From PALSA-1006 sp964571195 (GTDB taxonomy: Bacteria; Pseudomonadota; Gammaproteobacteria; Burkholderiales; Gallionellaceae), in assembly GCA_964571195.1 (NCBI GenBank), contig CAZNAD010000002.1, forward strand, positions 124,001 through 188,000: a stretch of 64,000 nt of DNA. The letters run 5' to 3'. Of the stretch, positions 16,633-26,026 are shown in pieces. Numbering within the stretch: the first letter of the stretch is position 1; the number at the start of each line of letters is the position of its first letter. The translations under genes and the position numbers were made by a program. A model generated the notes under the pieces. It made no database searches, was not told the origin of the DNA, and was given only the letters and a program-made list of their open reading frames with translations.

Positions 16633-17697
16633 TCAGGGGGTTTGCGCGGTGTCCAGCAGTTGGACCGGCAGGCGGGTTTGCAGCACCAGCGCATAAGAGA
16701 CCTTGTGGAAGGTGCGGAACACGAACAACAGGCCGTAACGCACATCGGGAAGGACGGTGTCGTTGCGTCGGAAAATGCGCCCCCCCTTCATGACTTCGCC
16801 TTTCTGATAAAGCGCTAGGACATGTCCGTTCTCCAGCCCGTCGCGCTTGCCCTTGTTGAGGGTGACGACGGTATTTTGGGCGGCCTGCTCCACGCCGCCG
16901 TAAATGGAGATTACTTTAGCAACGATCCGGGTGTCGGGCGCGCGGGGTTCATAGTTCTTGGGAAAGGTTTCCGCAGATTGGGCAAAATGATCCCCTTTGC
17001 TGATCTCGGCGACGGATCGGGTGATTCGGACTTCGCTGAGAGGGCCGAATTTCTCCACCACCGCATCCCCCAGATAGATAACTTCGTGCCCCAGTTGCTC
17101 GTCGGTTTCGGGGTCGACAAAGGTCTTGCCGGGGCGATATATCTGCCACTGAGTACCTTTGTCGGTCGGCAAATTCTTAACGTAGGCGATATCCTCGCTG
17201 CCCAGAATTTCGCGCTGTTCATAGGTTGCCGCCAATGTGGGGGTCACTGTCGGATCAATCTCGTCAATCACCAGTGGCTTGGACAGGAACGGCGCAATCG
17301 CGCTCAGCGGGATGGCGGGGATCGAATTGCGGTCGCTGGGGACTTCGCGGATACGTGGCGAGAGTTTCACGATATTGCTGTCTGCGGGGGCGGTCGGCAC
17401 TACCGCTGATGCAGCGGCTGTCTGCGGGATATCACCGATGCGCAGCGTGCCGGTCGCGCGATCCAGCATCACGACATCTCCCGGATAGATCCAGTGGGGG
17501 TCTTTGATGGTGTCTTTATTCAAGCCCCAGATCTGTTGCCATTTCCACGGATCCTTGAAGAACTTGGCCGAAATATCCCACAGGGTATCGCCTTTGACTA
17601 CGACATGGCGGTCAGGGGCATTCTCACGTATCTCCAACTGGTCAGCGTAGGTATGGATGGGCAACAGAAGACAAATCAGCGATATAATCTTGCGCAT
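16633..17697 (-). CDS. LysM peptidoglycan-binding domain protein, exported
   Basis: Signal peptide MRKIISLICLLLPIHTYA, then one LysM domain (about residues 28-75: HVVVKGDTLWDISAKFFKDPWKWQQIWGLN cut here to its key core GDTLWDISAKF), which binds peptidoglycan glycan strands. The rest, about 270 residues, is a beta-rich region with ALYQKGEVMKGG near the end and no enzyme motif. The start ATG at 17697 has AGGG six bases upstream and gives a clean signal peptide; the longer frame does not. In betaproteobacteria this gene regularly lies between def (divergent) and dprA. A role in envelope maintenance is likely but not shown. Confidence 0.85.
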   Translation of the reverse strand: MRKIISLICLLLPIHTYADQLEIRENAPDRHVVVKGDTLWDISAKFFKDPWKWQQIWGLNKDTIKDPHWIYPGDVVMLDRATGTLRIGDIPQTAAASAVVPTAPADSNIVKLSPRIREVPSDRNSIPAIPLSAIAPFLSKPLVIDEIDPTVTPTLAATYEQREILGSEDIAYVKNLPTDKGTQWQIYRPGKTFVDPETDEQLGHEVIYLGDAVVEKFGPLSEVRITRSVAEISKGDHFAQSAETFPKNYEPRAPDTRIVAKVISIYGGVEQAAQNTVVTLNKGKRDGLENGHVLALYQKGEVMKGGRIFRRNDTVLPDVRYGLLFVFRTFHKVSYALVLQTRLPVQLLDTAQTP

Positions 17698-17787
17698 GAG
17701 AAACCCTAGCAGAGTAAATAAAATGCGGTGCATAGCTGGCACTCGCGTTTAAATTCTGCATCTAGTCACTTAAATTAGCAAGCTTTT

Positions 17788-18291
17788 ATGGCGATCCTCC
17801 CAATACTTCAATACCCCGACGAACGTTTGCACAAAGTTGCAAAAAAAGTCGAATCAATCACGGCATCGACACGCAGACTGATCGAGGACATGGCCGAAAC
17901 GATGTATGCCGCCCCCGGGGTCGGGTTGGCTGCGACGCAGGTGAACGTACATCAGCGCATCGTCGTGATCGATGTGTCGGAAGCGCATGACGACCTGCTG
18001 GTGTTGATCAACCCCGAGCTAGTCGCAAGCAGTGGCGAGAGCAAGTGCGAAGAAGGGTGCCTGTCCGTGCCGGGAATTTACGATAAGGTACAGCGCGCCG
18101 AGCGAGTTACGGTGCAAGCGTTGAACATCAAAGGCGAAAAATTCATCCTGGATGCCGAGGGGTTGCTGGCGGTGTGTATCCAGCACGAAATGGATCATCT
18201 GGTGGGCAAGGTGTTCGTCGAGCACCTGTCCCATCTCAAACAGGTGCGTATCCGCAACAAACTGAAAAAACGCCAGCGCGAAACCATGTAA
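17788..18291 (+). CDS. def: Peptide deformylase
   Basis: Removes the formyl group from nascent protein N-termini. The three family motifs are intact: GVGLAATQ, EEGCLSVPG with the metal ligand Cys91, and QHEMDHLVG with His133/His137 and the catalytic Glu134. Metal is normally Fe2+. At 167 residues it is a standard type 1 enzyme. First gene of the def-fmt-rsmB-DUF4390-ntrY-ntrX run; divergent from the LysM gene across a 90-base gap that must contain both promoters. Confidence 0.97.
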   Translation: MAILPILQYPDERLHKVAKKVESITASTRRLIEDMAETMYAAPGVGLAATQVNVHQRIVVIDVSEAHDDLLVLINPELVASSGESKCEEGCLSVPGIYDKVQRAERVTVQALNIKGEKFILDAEGLLAVCIQHEMDHLVGKVFVEHLSHLKQVRIRNKLKKRQRETM

Positions 18292-18301
18292 TGGAAATAT
18301 C

Positions 18302-19234
18302 TTGAAAATCATTTTTGCGGGCACCCCGCACTTTGCCGCACAAGCCTTGCAGGCTTTGCTGGATCAGCAGGCCGATGTTGTTGCGGTGTTGACGCAGCCG
18401 GATCGTCCGTCCGGGCGCGGCATGCAACTCAAACCCAGCCCGGTAAAACAATTGGCGATCAAACATGGCCTGCCAGTCTGGCAGCCCGTTTCGCTCAAGG
18501 ATGCCGAAATTCAACAGCGCTTGGCGGCCTGCCAGGCCGATGTGATGGTGGTGGCAGCTTACGGCTTGATTCTGCCCAAGACCGTGCTGCAAATTCCGCG
18601 CATGGGATGCTTGAATATCCATGCGTCGCTGCTGCCGCGCTGGCGTGGTGCCGCACCGATTCAGCGCGCGATCCTGGCGGGTGATGCCGAAACCGGCATC
18701 ACTATCATGCAAATGGATGCCGGGCTGGATACCGGCGACATGCTGCTGAAAAAATCCTGCGCAATCGAAGCGAGAGACACAGCTGAAACGTTACACGACA
18801 AGCTTGCCGTTTTGGGGGCGGCGGCCATCACCGAGGCATTGCCGTTGCTGGAACAGGGCAAGCTGCATCCCATACAACAAGACGACTCGCTGGCAAACTA
18901 TGCGGCCAAATTGACCAAAGAAGAAGCGCAGGTGAACTGGTCGCTCGATGCGACACAGATTGATCGGGCCGTTCGCGGTTACAACCCGTTTCCGGGGGCA
19001 AGTGCTGTTATCAACGACACGCCGCTCCGAATCTGGCAGGCCAGCATCCGTACCGGCCTGTCCGGTGTGCCCGGCACCATTCTGGCCGTTGAAAAAAATG
19101 CACTGGTGGTGGCCTGCGGCAGCGACGCACTGAGTCTGGAAATATTGCAAAGACCTAATGCCAAAGCGCTGCCTGCCGCCGAATTCTTGCCGGGTTTCCA
19201 TATCAATGCGGGCGACCGCTTTGTGGTCTGCTGA
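18302..19234 (+). CDS. fmt: Methionyl-tRNA formyltransferase
   Basis: Formylates initiator Met-tRNA with 10-formyltetrahydrofolate. N-terminal formyltransferase domain: KIIFAGTPHFAAQALQALLD, the catalytic Asn-His-Asp region in LNIHASLLPRWRGAAPIQRAI and QMDAGLDTGDML. C-terminal OB-like tRNA-binding domain from about residue 205. The start is TTG: the conserved KIIFAGTP follows it directly and no ATG is near, so the rare start codon is well supported; it may lower expression relative to def. Ten bases after def. Confidence 0.95.
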   Translation: MKIIFAGTPHFAAQALQALLDQQADVVAVLTQPDRPSGRGMQLKPSPVKQLAIKHGLPVWQPVSLKDAEIQQRLAACQADVMVVAAYGLILPKTVLQIPRMGCLNIHASLLPRWRGAAPIQRAILAGDAETGITIMQMDAGLDTGDMLLKKSCAIEARDTAETLHDKLAVLGAAAITEALPLLEQGKLHPIQQDDSLANYAAKLTKEEAQVNWSLDATQIDRAVRGYNPFPGASAVINDTPLRIWQASIRTGLSGVPGTILAVEKNALVVACGSDALSLEILQRPNAKALPAAEFLPGFHINAGDRFVVC

Positions 19235-20505
19235 TGCAAAACGTCCAGCAACTCGCCGCCGCTGTTGTTGGTCAAGTATTGGCCGGGCGCAATTTAAACC
19301 AACTATTGGAAGAGGTGTTGCGCAGGCATGCCGAGTTTTCGTCACAGGAACGCGGGGCATTACAAGATTTGAGCTACGGCACCCTGCGTTTCTACGGACA
19401 GCTCGGCAAGATTCTGGATGCGCTGCTGAGCAAGCCCTTGCAGGATGAGCGCCTCCGGGAATTGTTGCTGGTCGCTTTATACCAATTGCAATACAGCAAA
19501 GCGGCAAACCACGCCGTGGTCGATCATGCGGTGCAGGCGGCGAAGAGGATCAATCCGTCGGCAAGCGGCTTGGTCAATGCGGTATTGCGCAATTTTCTGC
19601 GGCGTCAGGCGGAATTGATCCAGCTTGCCGCAGGAACGGAAGAGGGGCGCTATTCTTATCCGGCATGGTGGATCGCGGCAATCAAAGCCCAATACCAGGC
19701 TCAAGCTGCCACCATCCTGGAGGCCGGGAACCAACACCCGCCGATGACATTGCGGGTGAATCGACGTCGCACGACCCCCGAACAATATCTCGCGCAACTG
19801 GCCGATCAGAAAATCCGCGCACAGATGATCCCGCCGCAGGCCTTGTGGCTGAATGAACCGCTGGCAGTGGACAAACTGCCGGGTTTCTTCGATGGTATGG
19901 TGTCGGTACAGGATGCCGGAGCCCAATATGCGGCGACCCTGTTGGATGTCTGTGACGGCATGCGCGTATTGGATGCTTGTTCGGCACCCGGGGGGAAAGC
20001 GGTGCACTTGCTCGAATCCTGTGAGATTGATTTGGTCGCGGTGGATAAGGATGAGCTGCGGTTGGAGCGTGTGCGCGAAAACCTGCGGCGTGTAAAACTG
20101 AATGCCACGTTAATCTGCGGAGATGCCGCCGCCCCGGCGAATTGGTGGGGCGGCAGGCAATTCGACCGGATTCTGGCCGATGTGCCCTGCTCGGCATCCG
20201 GGGTGGTACGCCGCCATCCCGATATCAAATGGCTGCGCAGGCCTTCCGATATCGAGAGTTTTGCGCGCCAACAGGAGGACATATTGCACGCTTTATGGCC
20301 GTTGTTGGCCGGAGGTGGTAAATTGCTCTACGCGACCTGTTCTGTCTTTGCGCGCGAGAACCAGCAAGTCATCAGGGCATTTCTGGCGCGGCATAAAGAA
20401 GCACGGCAGATCGTTATCACCGGACATGGAATAGAGGATGGGCAACTCTTGCCCAATGATAGGCACGACGGTTTTTTCTATGCGTTGCTGCAAAAAGATG
20501 TTTGA
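19234..20505 (+). CDS. rsmB: 16S rRNA (cytosine967-C5)-methyltransferase RsmB
   Basis: N-terminal NusB-like RNA-binding domain (about 1-140, including KAANHAVVDHAVQAAKRI), then the m5C methyltransferase domain. SAM loop DACSAPGGKAVHLLE, catalytic motif DVPCSASGVVRRHPDIKWL and the nucleophilic cysteine in LLYATCSVFARENQQ. The ATG overlaps the fmt stop by one base. Length 423 is typical. The def-fmt-rsmB order is widely conserved. Confidence 0.95.
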   Translation: MQNVQQLAAAVVGQVLAGRNLNQLLEEVLRRHAEFSSQERGALQDLSYGTLRFYGQLGKILDALLSKPLQDERLRELLLVALYQLQYSKAANHAVVDHAVQAAKRINPSASGLVNAVLRNFLRRQAELIQLAAGTEEGRYSYPAWWIAAIKAQYQAQAATILEAGNQHPPMTLRVNRRRTTPEQYLAQLADQKIRAQMIPPQALWLNEPLAVDKLPGFFDGMVSVQDAGAQYAATLLDVCDGMRVLDACSAPGGKAVHLLESCEIDLVAVDKDELRLERVRENLRRVKLNATLICGDAAAPANWWGGRQFDRILADVPCSASGVVRRHPDIKWLRRPSDIESFARQQEDILHALWPLLAGGGKLLYATCSVFARENQQVIRAFLARHKEARQIVITGHGIEDGQLLPNDRHDGFFYALLQKDV

Positions 20506-21112
20506 TTCCCTTTCCAGGCTGACGCTGGCTCTGGGCCTGTGCGTGTGTGTATCGCTCGCGAGCGCCGAGGGGATATCTGTCGTCAAAGCCGAGGCGCGGG
20601 CTGTCGACGAGGGTTATGAAATCGTCGCGGACTTCAAGATCGTGCTACCCCCGTCCGTCTCCGAAGCGCTGAAGCGCGGAGTCGTACTGAACTTCATCAG
20701 CGAACTGGCGATTACACGATCACGTTGGTATTGGCTGGATACCGATGTCATGTCGCATGAACAAAGCACCAAACTATCTTATAACGCGCTGACCCGGCAA
20801 TACCGGATCTCGCGCGGAACCCTGTTCCAGGGATTCTCGAGTCTGGAAAGCGCCTTGCGTGTGTTGGGTCACCAGTCCGCTCCACCGGTACCGGTGGCCG
20901 CGCTGAGTGGTAGCGACGGGTATGTGGCGCAATTGATCCAGGGGCAGATTCGGTATACCGCGTTTGCCCAGATGCGCCTGGATGTCACTCAATTGCCCAA
21001 GCCGCTACAGGTCAGCGCGTTGACCAATCCTGACTGGAATCTTGTTTCGGATAGATACGACTGGCCGATCATGTTGGATGCGCCGGTCCCGAATGAGGTA
21101 GCCAAGCCGTGA
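20498..21112 (+). CDS. DUF4390 family exported protein
   Basis: About 204 residues with a signal peptide (MFDSLSRLTLALGLCVCVSLASA). The mature part matches the DUF4390 pattern: strand-rich, with RSRWYWLDTDV, YNALTRQYRISRG and YTAFAQMRLDVTQLPKPLQ. Function unknown; it is nearly always found between rsmB and an NtrY-type kinase in betaproteobacteria, so it may be a periplasmic partner or input for that kinase. The ATG at 20498 overlaps the rsmB stop by eight bases and gives the best signal peptide; two upstream in-frame ATGs are possible. Its stop overlaps the kinase start. Confidence 0.82.
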   Translation: MFDSLSRLTLALGLCVCVSLASAEGISVVKAEARAVDEGYEIVADFKIVLPPSVSEALKRGVVLNFISELAITRSRWYWLDTDVMSHEQSTKLSYNALTRQYRISRGTLFQGFSSLESALRVLGHQSAPPVPVAALSGSDGYVAQLIQGQIRYTAFAQMRLDVTQLPKPLQVSALTNPDWNLVSDRYDWPIMLDAPVPNEVAKP

Positions 21113-23238
21113 AATATCTGATCATCCTCTGCGGTATCGCGGGCAGCGCGTTGCTCTACCTGCTGTCCAGCGCCAGCGCCAATACCGCGCTTTTCTCGCA
21201 CAACTACTCCAGCCTGTTGATATTGACCGGTGTGCTGGCATTGGGTCTGTGCGTGCTGGTCGGATACCAGTTGCTGCAATTGCGCATCAAGTTGAAGCAG
21301 CAGGTGTTTGGTGCAAAATTGACGTTGCGCCTGACGATATTCTTCTCTTTGATCGCCATCTTGCCGGGGGTGCTGGTATATGCCGTGTCGGTACAGTTCC
21401 TCGGGAAAAGTATCGAATCCTGGTTCGATATCCGCGTCGAAAAAGCGCTGGAGGGCGGGTTGAATCTGGGGCGCAACTCGCTGGAGTCAGGGCTCAAGGA
21501 ATTGGGTAAAAAAGGCCGGTTGTTGTCGCTGATCCTGGCCGAACAAGAGTCGGGGCGATACGAAGCAACCTTGGTGCGTCTGGTCGACAAAGTTGAAGCG
21601 CAAGAGGCGGCGGTATTCGATGTCGAGGGGCGCTTGCTTGCCGCCAGCTTCCAGAAGGCGCGTTCTTTGCACGCGGCACCCGATCAGCAGATGCTGCGAG
21701 AGGCGCTGCAGCAGGGGATGTTCAGTCTGGTGGATGCGCTCCCTGATGATCATCTGATCTTGCGTGTGCTGGTGCCGATCAGCGCCGAATCGGGTCAGGG
21801 TGGGCGGCGGATATTGCAGTTGGTGCAGCCGGTGCCCAAGCAGTTCTCCGATGATGCGGAGACCGTTCAGGCGGTCTATCGCGATTATCAGGAACTCACC
21901 TTGTCGCGCTCGGGTTTGAAGCAGTTGTACGGGATCACGCTGACCTTGTCGTTGCTGGTGGTTTTGCTGAGTGCGGTGTCGGCGGCGTTCTTTCTGAGTG
22001 TGCGCCTGAGTTCGCCCCTGGCGGCGCTGGCGGAAGGGACGCGCGCCGTGGCGCAGGGAAATTTCTCCGGCAATTATCCGGTGCGGAGTAGTGATGAGCT
22101 GGGTGCGCTGACCGGCTTGTTCAATCAGATGACGGCACAGTTGGCGGATGCGAAGAAGTTCAGCGAGCAGCAGCAGAGCCAAGTGGAGAATGCCAAGGGA
22201 TATCTGGAAAGCATCCTGACCCATCTGTCCTCCGGTGTCGTGGTGCTGGATGAGCAGCTTCGGTTGCGACTGGTCAACACCTGTGCCGAGCAGATATTAG
22301 GGGTGCCGCTGCGGGGCATGGACGGGAAGCTATTGTCCGAGATCGTTGCCGAACATCTGTTGCTACGTTCTTTTGCGGATGCGGTATCGGTCGCGATCAC
22401 GGAATCTGTGGAAGGGGAGTGGCAGCGCCAGGTCGAACGGCTGAGCAAGAACGGCCAGCAGGTGTTGTTTTTGCACGGTACCCGTTTAACGACGGCAGTG
22501 GATCGCGGCTACGTCATCGTATTCGACGACATCACCCATCTGTTGCAGGCCGAACGACAGGCGGCATGGGGCGAAGTGGCGCGCAGGCTGGCGCATGAGA
22601 TCAAAAACCCACTCACGCCCATCCAGCTATCGGCGGAGCGGATGCAGCATAAATTGAGCGAGAAGCTGGACGAGCAGGATGCCCAGTTGTTGCAGCGTGC
22701 CACCCGCACCATCGTCAGCCAGGTGGACGCACTGAAGAATATGGTCGCCGATTTTGCCGACTACGCGCGTGCGCCGGCCCCGCAATTGGCGTTGCTGGAT
22801 ATGCATCAGTTGCTGAACGAGGTCATGGGACTGTACGAGGCGAACAGCAGCCCGATCATTTTGCAGCTGGGTGCGGCCCGTACTTGGCTGCATGGTGATG
22901 CGACGCGGTTGCGCCAGATCGTCCATAACCTGCTGCATAACGCGCATGACGCGCTGCAACAAGTGGCCAATCCGCAGATCATCCTGTCCACGGCAAGTAC
23001 CCACAGCGAATTCCATCTGATGGTGAGTGACAACGGCAGCGGCATCCAGGAGCAGGTGCTGGCACGGATATTCGAACCCTATATGACGACCAAATCCAAG
23101 GGAACCGGGCTGGGGCTGCCAATCGTGAAAAAGATCGTCGAAGAACACGGTGGCAGGATATCCATAGAGAACAAGCCGTCGGGCGGCACGCAGGTGATCG
23201 TGAGTCTGCCGCTGGCGCAGGAAATGGAGGTGGCATAG
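21109..23238 (+). CDS. Sensor histidine kinase, NtrY type
   Basis: Membrane histidine kinase of 709 residues. Three hydrophobic segments lie in the first ~100 residues, then a periplasmic domain, a fourth membrane segment near 275-298, a HAMP linker (SSPLAALAEGTRAVAQGNFSG), a PAS-like domain (about 365-470), a dimerisation/phosphoacceptor domain with His496 in RRLAHEIKNPLTPIQ, and an ATPase domain with HNLLHNAHDAL and DNGSGI..GTGLGLPIV. NtrY-like kinases sense nitrogen, redox or envelope state depending on species; the signal here is unknown. GTG start overlapping the DUF4390 stop (GTGA). Partner regulator follows with a one-base overlap. Confidence 0.93.
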   Translation: MKYLIILCGIAGSALLYLLSSASANTALFSHNYSSLLILTGVLALGLCVLVGYQLLQLRIKLKQQVFGAKLTLRLTIFFSLIAILPGVLVYAVSVQFLGKSIESWFDIRVEKALEGGLNLGRNSLESGLKELGKKGRLLSLILAEQESGRYEATLVRLVDKVEAQEAAVFDVEGRLLAASFQKARSLHAAPDQQMLREALQQGMFSLVDALPDDHLILRVLVPISAESGQGGRRILQLVQPVPKQFSDDAETVQAVYRDYQELTLSRSGLKQLYGITLTLSLLVVLLSAVSAAFFLSVRLSSPLAALAEGTRAVAQGNFSGNYPVRSSDELGALTGLFNQMTAQLADAKKFSEQQQSQVENAKGYLESILTHLSSGVVVLDEQLRLRLVNTCAEQILGVPLRGMDGKLLSEIVAEHLLLRSFADAVSVAITESVEGEWQRQVERLSKNGQQVLFLHGTRLTTAVDRGYVIVFDDITHLLQAERQAAWGEVARRLAHEIKNPLTPIQLSAERMQHKLSEKLDEQDAQLLQRATRTIVSQVDALKNMVADFADYARAPAPQLALLDMHQLLNEVMGLYEANSSPIILQLGAARTWLHGDATRLRQIVHNLLHNAHDALQQVANPQIILSTASTHSEFHLMVSDNGSGIQEQVLARIFEPYMTTKSKGTGLGLPIVKKIVEEHGGRISIENKPSGGTQVIVSLPLAQEMEVA

Positions 23239-23870
23239 TGGCGATAAAAGAAATACTCGTGGTGGATGATGAGATTGGGATACGGGAGCTGTTGTCCGAG
23301 ATCCTGTTCGACGAGGGCTATCGTGTACATCTGGCGGAAAATGCCGCACAGGCGCGCGCGTTCCGTTTGAAACAGGTGCCGGATCTGGTGTTGCTTGATA
23401 TCTGGATGCCGGACACCGATGGGCTCGTCCTGCTCAAGGAGTGGGCAGCGCAGCAATTGCTTACCATGCCAGTGGTCATGATGTCTGGGCATGGCACGAT
23501 AGAAACGGCGCTGGAGGCGACGCGGGTGGGCGCGATGGATTTTCTGGAGAAGCCGATCGCGTTGCAGAAACTGCTCAGGACGGTCGAAAAGGCTCTGCAG
23601 CAGGAGATGCCGGCATTGCTTCCGCGCGCTGAAGGGGAGACCGTCGAAAAAGAGGGGATGGTGATGGTGCCGTTGCCTCTGGATCTGCCGTTGCGGGAGG
23701 CGCGCGAGCATTTTGACAGCGCGTATTTCAATTACCAGATCGAGAAAGAGAATGGCAATATCACCCGGCTGGCGGAAAAGATCGGTATCGAGCGCACGCA
23801 TTTGTACCGGAAATTGAAGCAACTGGGAATCAAGGCGGGCAAAAAGGCCGCCGATGGTTCAATGCGATGA
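23238..23870 (+). CDS. Response regulator, receiver plus Fis-type helix-turn-helix, no AAA+ domain
   Basis: Receiver domain with the acidic pocket Asp10-Asp11, phospho-acceptor Asp54 (LLDIWMPD), switch Ser83 (MMSGHG) and Lys105. The C-terminal ~45 residues are a Fis-type helix-turn-helix (NGNITRLAEKIGIERTHLYRKL). Full NtrX proteins have a ~240-residue AAA+ sigma-54 activation domain between these two; here the linker is only about 40 residues and carries no Walker motifs or GAFTGA. It therefore should bind DNA but cannot drive sigma-54 RNA polymerase. GTG start sharing one base with the kinase stop; clearly its cognate regulator. Confidence 0.9.
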   Translation: MAIKEILVVDDEIGIRELLSEILFDEGYRVHLAENAAQARAFRLKQVPDLVLLDIWMPDTDGLVLLKEWAAQQLLTMPVVMMSGHGTIETALEATRVGAMDFLEKPIALQKLLRTVEKALQQEMPALLPRAEGETVEKEGMVMVPLPLDLPLREAREHFDSAYFNYQIEKENGNITRLAEKIGIERTHLYRKLKQLGIKAGKKAADGSMR

Positions 23871-23893
23871 TTTTATTGCGCATTGTCGCTCTG

Positions 23894-23922
23894 TTGCCCT
23901 AAACAGGGCGCTGCGGCATAAT
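23894..23922 (+). promoter_or_regulatory. Candidate sigma-70 promoter of tkt
   Basis: TTGCCC and CATAAT are separated by 17 bases, four and five matches to the -35 and -10 consensus, about 60 bases before the tkt start codon. The spacer holds a GCCCT-AAAC-AGGGC hairpin, which could equally be a weak end signal for the upstream operon. Confidence 0.45.
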
Positions 23923-23981
23923 TGCCGTCCTTTGGCATAGAACCAACCCGATTTCAGGATGTTATTTTTAGGAGGCTGTAA

Positions 23982-25997
23982 ATGGCTGTGGCGCGTAATG
24001 TAAAACCCCCGAAATTCAACGATGTCACTGGTGCGATCCGCGCACTTGCGATGGACGCAGTGCAAAAAGCCAATTCCGGTCACCCGGGGGCGCCTATGGG
24101 CATGGCGGAGATCGCCGAGGTCTTGTGGAACCATCACCTGCGTCACAATCCGGCCAATCCGAAATGGGCTGATCGCGACCGTTTCGTGCAGTCGAACGGT
24201 CACGGCTCCATGCTGATCTACGCTTTGCTGCATTTGACCGGCTACGATCTGCCGATGGACGAACTGAAGCGCTTTCGCCAGATGCACTCCAAGACGCCAG
24301 GCCATCCTGAATATGGTTACACCGTTGGTGTTGAAACTACCACCGGCCCGCTGGGGCAGGGCATCACCAACGCCGTCGGTATGGCGATGGCGGAAAAACT
24401 GCTGGCCAATGAATTCAACAAGCCCGGCCACGAGATCGTCGATCACCGCACTTGGGTGTTCTTGGGCGACGGCTGCATGATGGAAGGTATCTCGCACGAA
24501 GCTTGCGCGCTGGCCGGTACCTGGGGTCTGGGCAAGCTGACCGCCTTCTGGGATGACAACAACATCTCCATCGACGGCCACATCGACGGCTGGTACACCG
24601 ACGACACCGCCAAGCGTTTCGAGGCTTACGGCTGGCACGTGGTGCGCGATGTCGAAGGTCATGACGCCGCCGCGATCAACGCCGCCATCGAGGAAGCCAA
24701 GAAAGTCACCGACAAACCATCGCTGATCTGTTGCAAGACCATCATCGGTGCCGGCTCTCCCAACAAGGAAGGTACACACGATGTGCACGGTGCGGCATTG
24801 GGCGATGCGGAAATCGCGGCGACCCGCGCCCACATCGGCTGGAGCTATCCCCCGTTCGAGATCCCCAAGCATGTTTATGAAGCCTGGGATGCACGCACCA
24901 AAGGTGCCGGCTTGGAAAAGCTGTGGAACAACAAATTCGCCGAGTACAAAAAAGCGTTCCCTGAGTTGGCGGTCGAGTTCGAGCGCCGCATGAAGGGCGA
25001 GCTGCGTGCAGACTGGACCAAGCTTGCCGCCGCCGCGCTGGAACAAGTCAATACCAAGGCGGAAACCATCGCTACCCGCAAGGCTTCGCAGAACGCCATC
25101 AATGCGTTGCAGCCCGGTTTGCCCGAGTTCCTAGGCGGTTCGGCTGACCTGACCGGTTCCAATCTGACCAACTGGACAGGCGCACACCACGTCTCCGGCA
25201 AAAAGCCCGGTAACTACATCAGCTACGGCGTGCGCGAATTCGGCATGTCGCACATCATGAACGGTATGGCGCTGCACGGCGGCTTGCTGCCGTTTGGCGG
25301 CACCTTCCTGATGTTCTCGGAATATGCGCGCAACGCATTGCGTATGTCGGCACTGATGAAGCAGCGCGTGATCTATGTGTTCACCCATGACTCCATCGGC
25401 CTGGGCGAAGACGGTCCGACTCACCAGCCCGTCGAGCAGACCACCACGTTGCGCTACATCCCTAACATGGATACATGGCGTCCTTGCGATACGGTTGAGT
25501 CGATGTCTTCCTGGATCAATGCGGTAGAGCGTAAAGACGGCCCTTCTTCGCTGATCTTCAGTCGCCAGAATCTGACGTTCCAGAAGCGCGATGCTGCGCA
25601 GATCGCCAATATCCGCAAAGGTGGCTACGTGTTGTCCGAGGCGGGCAACGGCAAGCCGCAAGCGATCATCATCGCCACCGGTTCCGAAGTGGATCTGGCG
25701 ATGAAGGCACAGGCTACGCTGGCCGCTGAAGGCGTGCATGTCCGTGTGGTGTCCATGCCGTCGACCAACGTGTTTGATCGCCAAGATCAGGCTTACAAGG
25801 ACAGCGTATTGCTCAAGGGCGTCAAACGTGTGGCGGTCGAAGCCGGTGTAACGGGCTTCTGGTATAAGTATGTCGGCTTGGAGGGTGCGGTGATCGGTAT
25901 GGATTGCTTCGGTGAATCCGCTCCGGCACCTGAATTGTTCAAGCACTTCGGCTTTACCGTGGAAAATGTCGTCAAAACAGTCAAGGGTGTCTTGTAA
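23982..25997 (+). CDS. tkt: Transketolase
   Basis: Thiamine diphosphate enzyme of the pentose phosphate and Calvin cycles that moves two-carbon units between sugar phosphates. Substrate histidine in NSGHPGAPMGMAEI, thiamine-binding region TGPLGQGITNAVGMA, GDGCMMEGISHEA and metal-binding DNNISIDG. The pyrimidine domain has HDSIGLGEDGPTHQP. Length 671 is standard. A strong ribosome site (AGGAGG) precedes the ATG. It opens a central carbon cluster tkt-gap-pgk-pyk-fba, a gene set common in autotrophic betaproteobacteria, though no RuBisCO or phosphoribulokinase lies in the window. Confidence 0.96.
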   Translation: MAVARNVKPPKFNDVTGAIRALAMDAVQKANSGHPGAPMGMAEIAEVLWNHHLRHNPANPKWADRDRFVQSNGHGSMLIYALLHLTGYDLPMDELKRFRQMHSKTPGHPEYGYTVGVETTTGPLGQGITNAVGMAMAEKLLANEFNKPGHEIVDHRTWVFLGDGCMMEGISHEACALAGTWGLGKLTAFWDDNNISIDGHIDGWYTDDTAKRFEAYGWHVVRDVEGHDAAAINAAIEEAKKVTDKPSLICCKTIIGAGSPNKEGTHDVHGAALGDAEIAATRAHIGWSYPPFEIPKHVYEAWDARTKGAGLEKLWNNKFAEYKKAFPELAVEFERRMKGELRADWTKLAAAALEQVNTKAETIATRKASQNAINALQPGLPEFLGGSADLTGSNLTNWTGAHHVSGKKPGNYISYGVREFGMSHIMNGMALHGGLLPFGGTFLMFSEYARNALRMSALMKQRVIYVFTHDSIGLGEDGPTHQPVEQTTTLRYIPNMDTWRPCDTVESMSSWINAVERKDGPSSLIFSRQNLTFQKRDAAQIANIRKGGYVLSEAGNGKPQAIIIATGSEVDLAMKAQATLAAEGVHVRVVSMPSTNVFDRQDQAYKDSVLLKGVKRVAVEAGVTGFWYKYVGLEGAVIGMDCFGESAPAPELFKHFGFTVENVVKTVKGVL

Positions 25998-26026
25998 TAT
26001 TTGACGACATTTCGGCGGAGGCTAAC

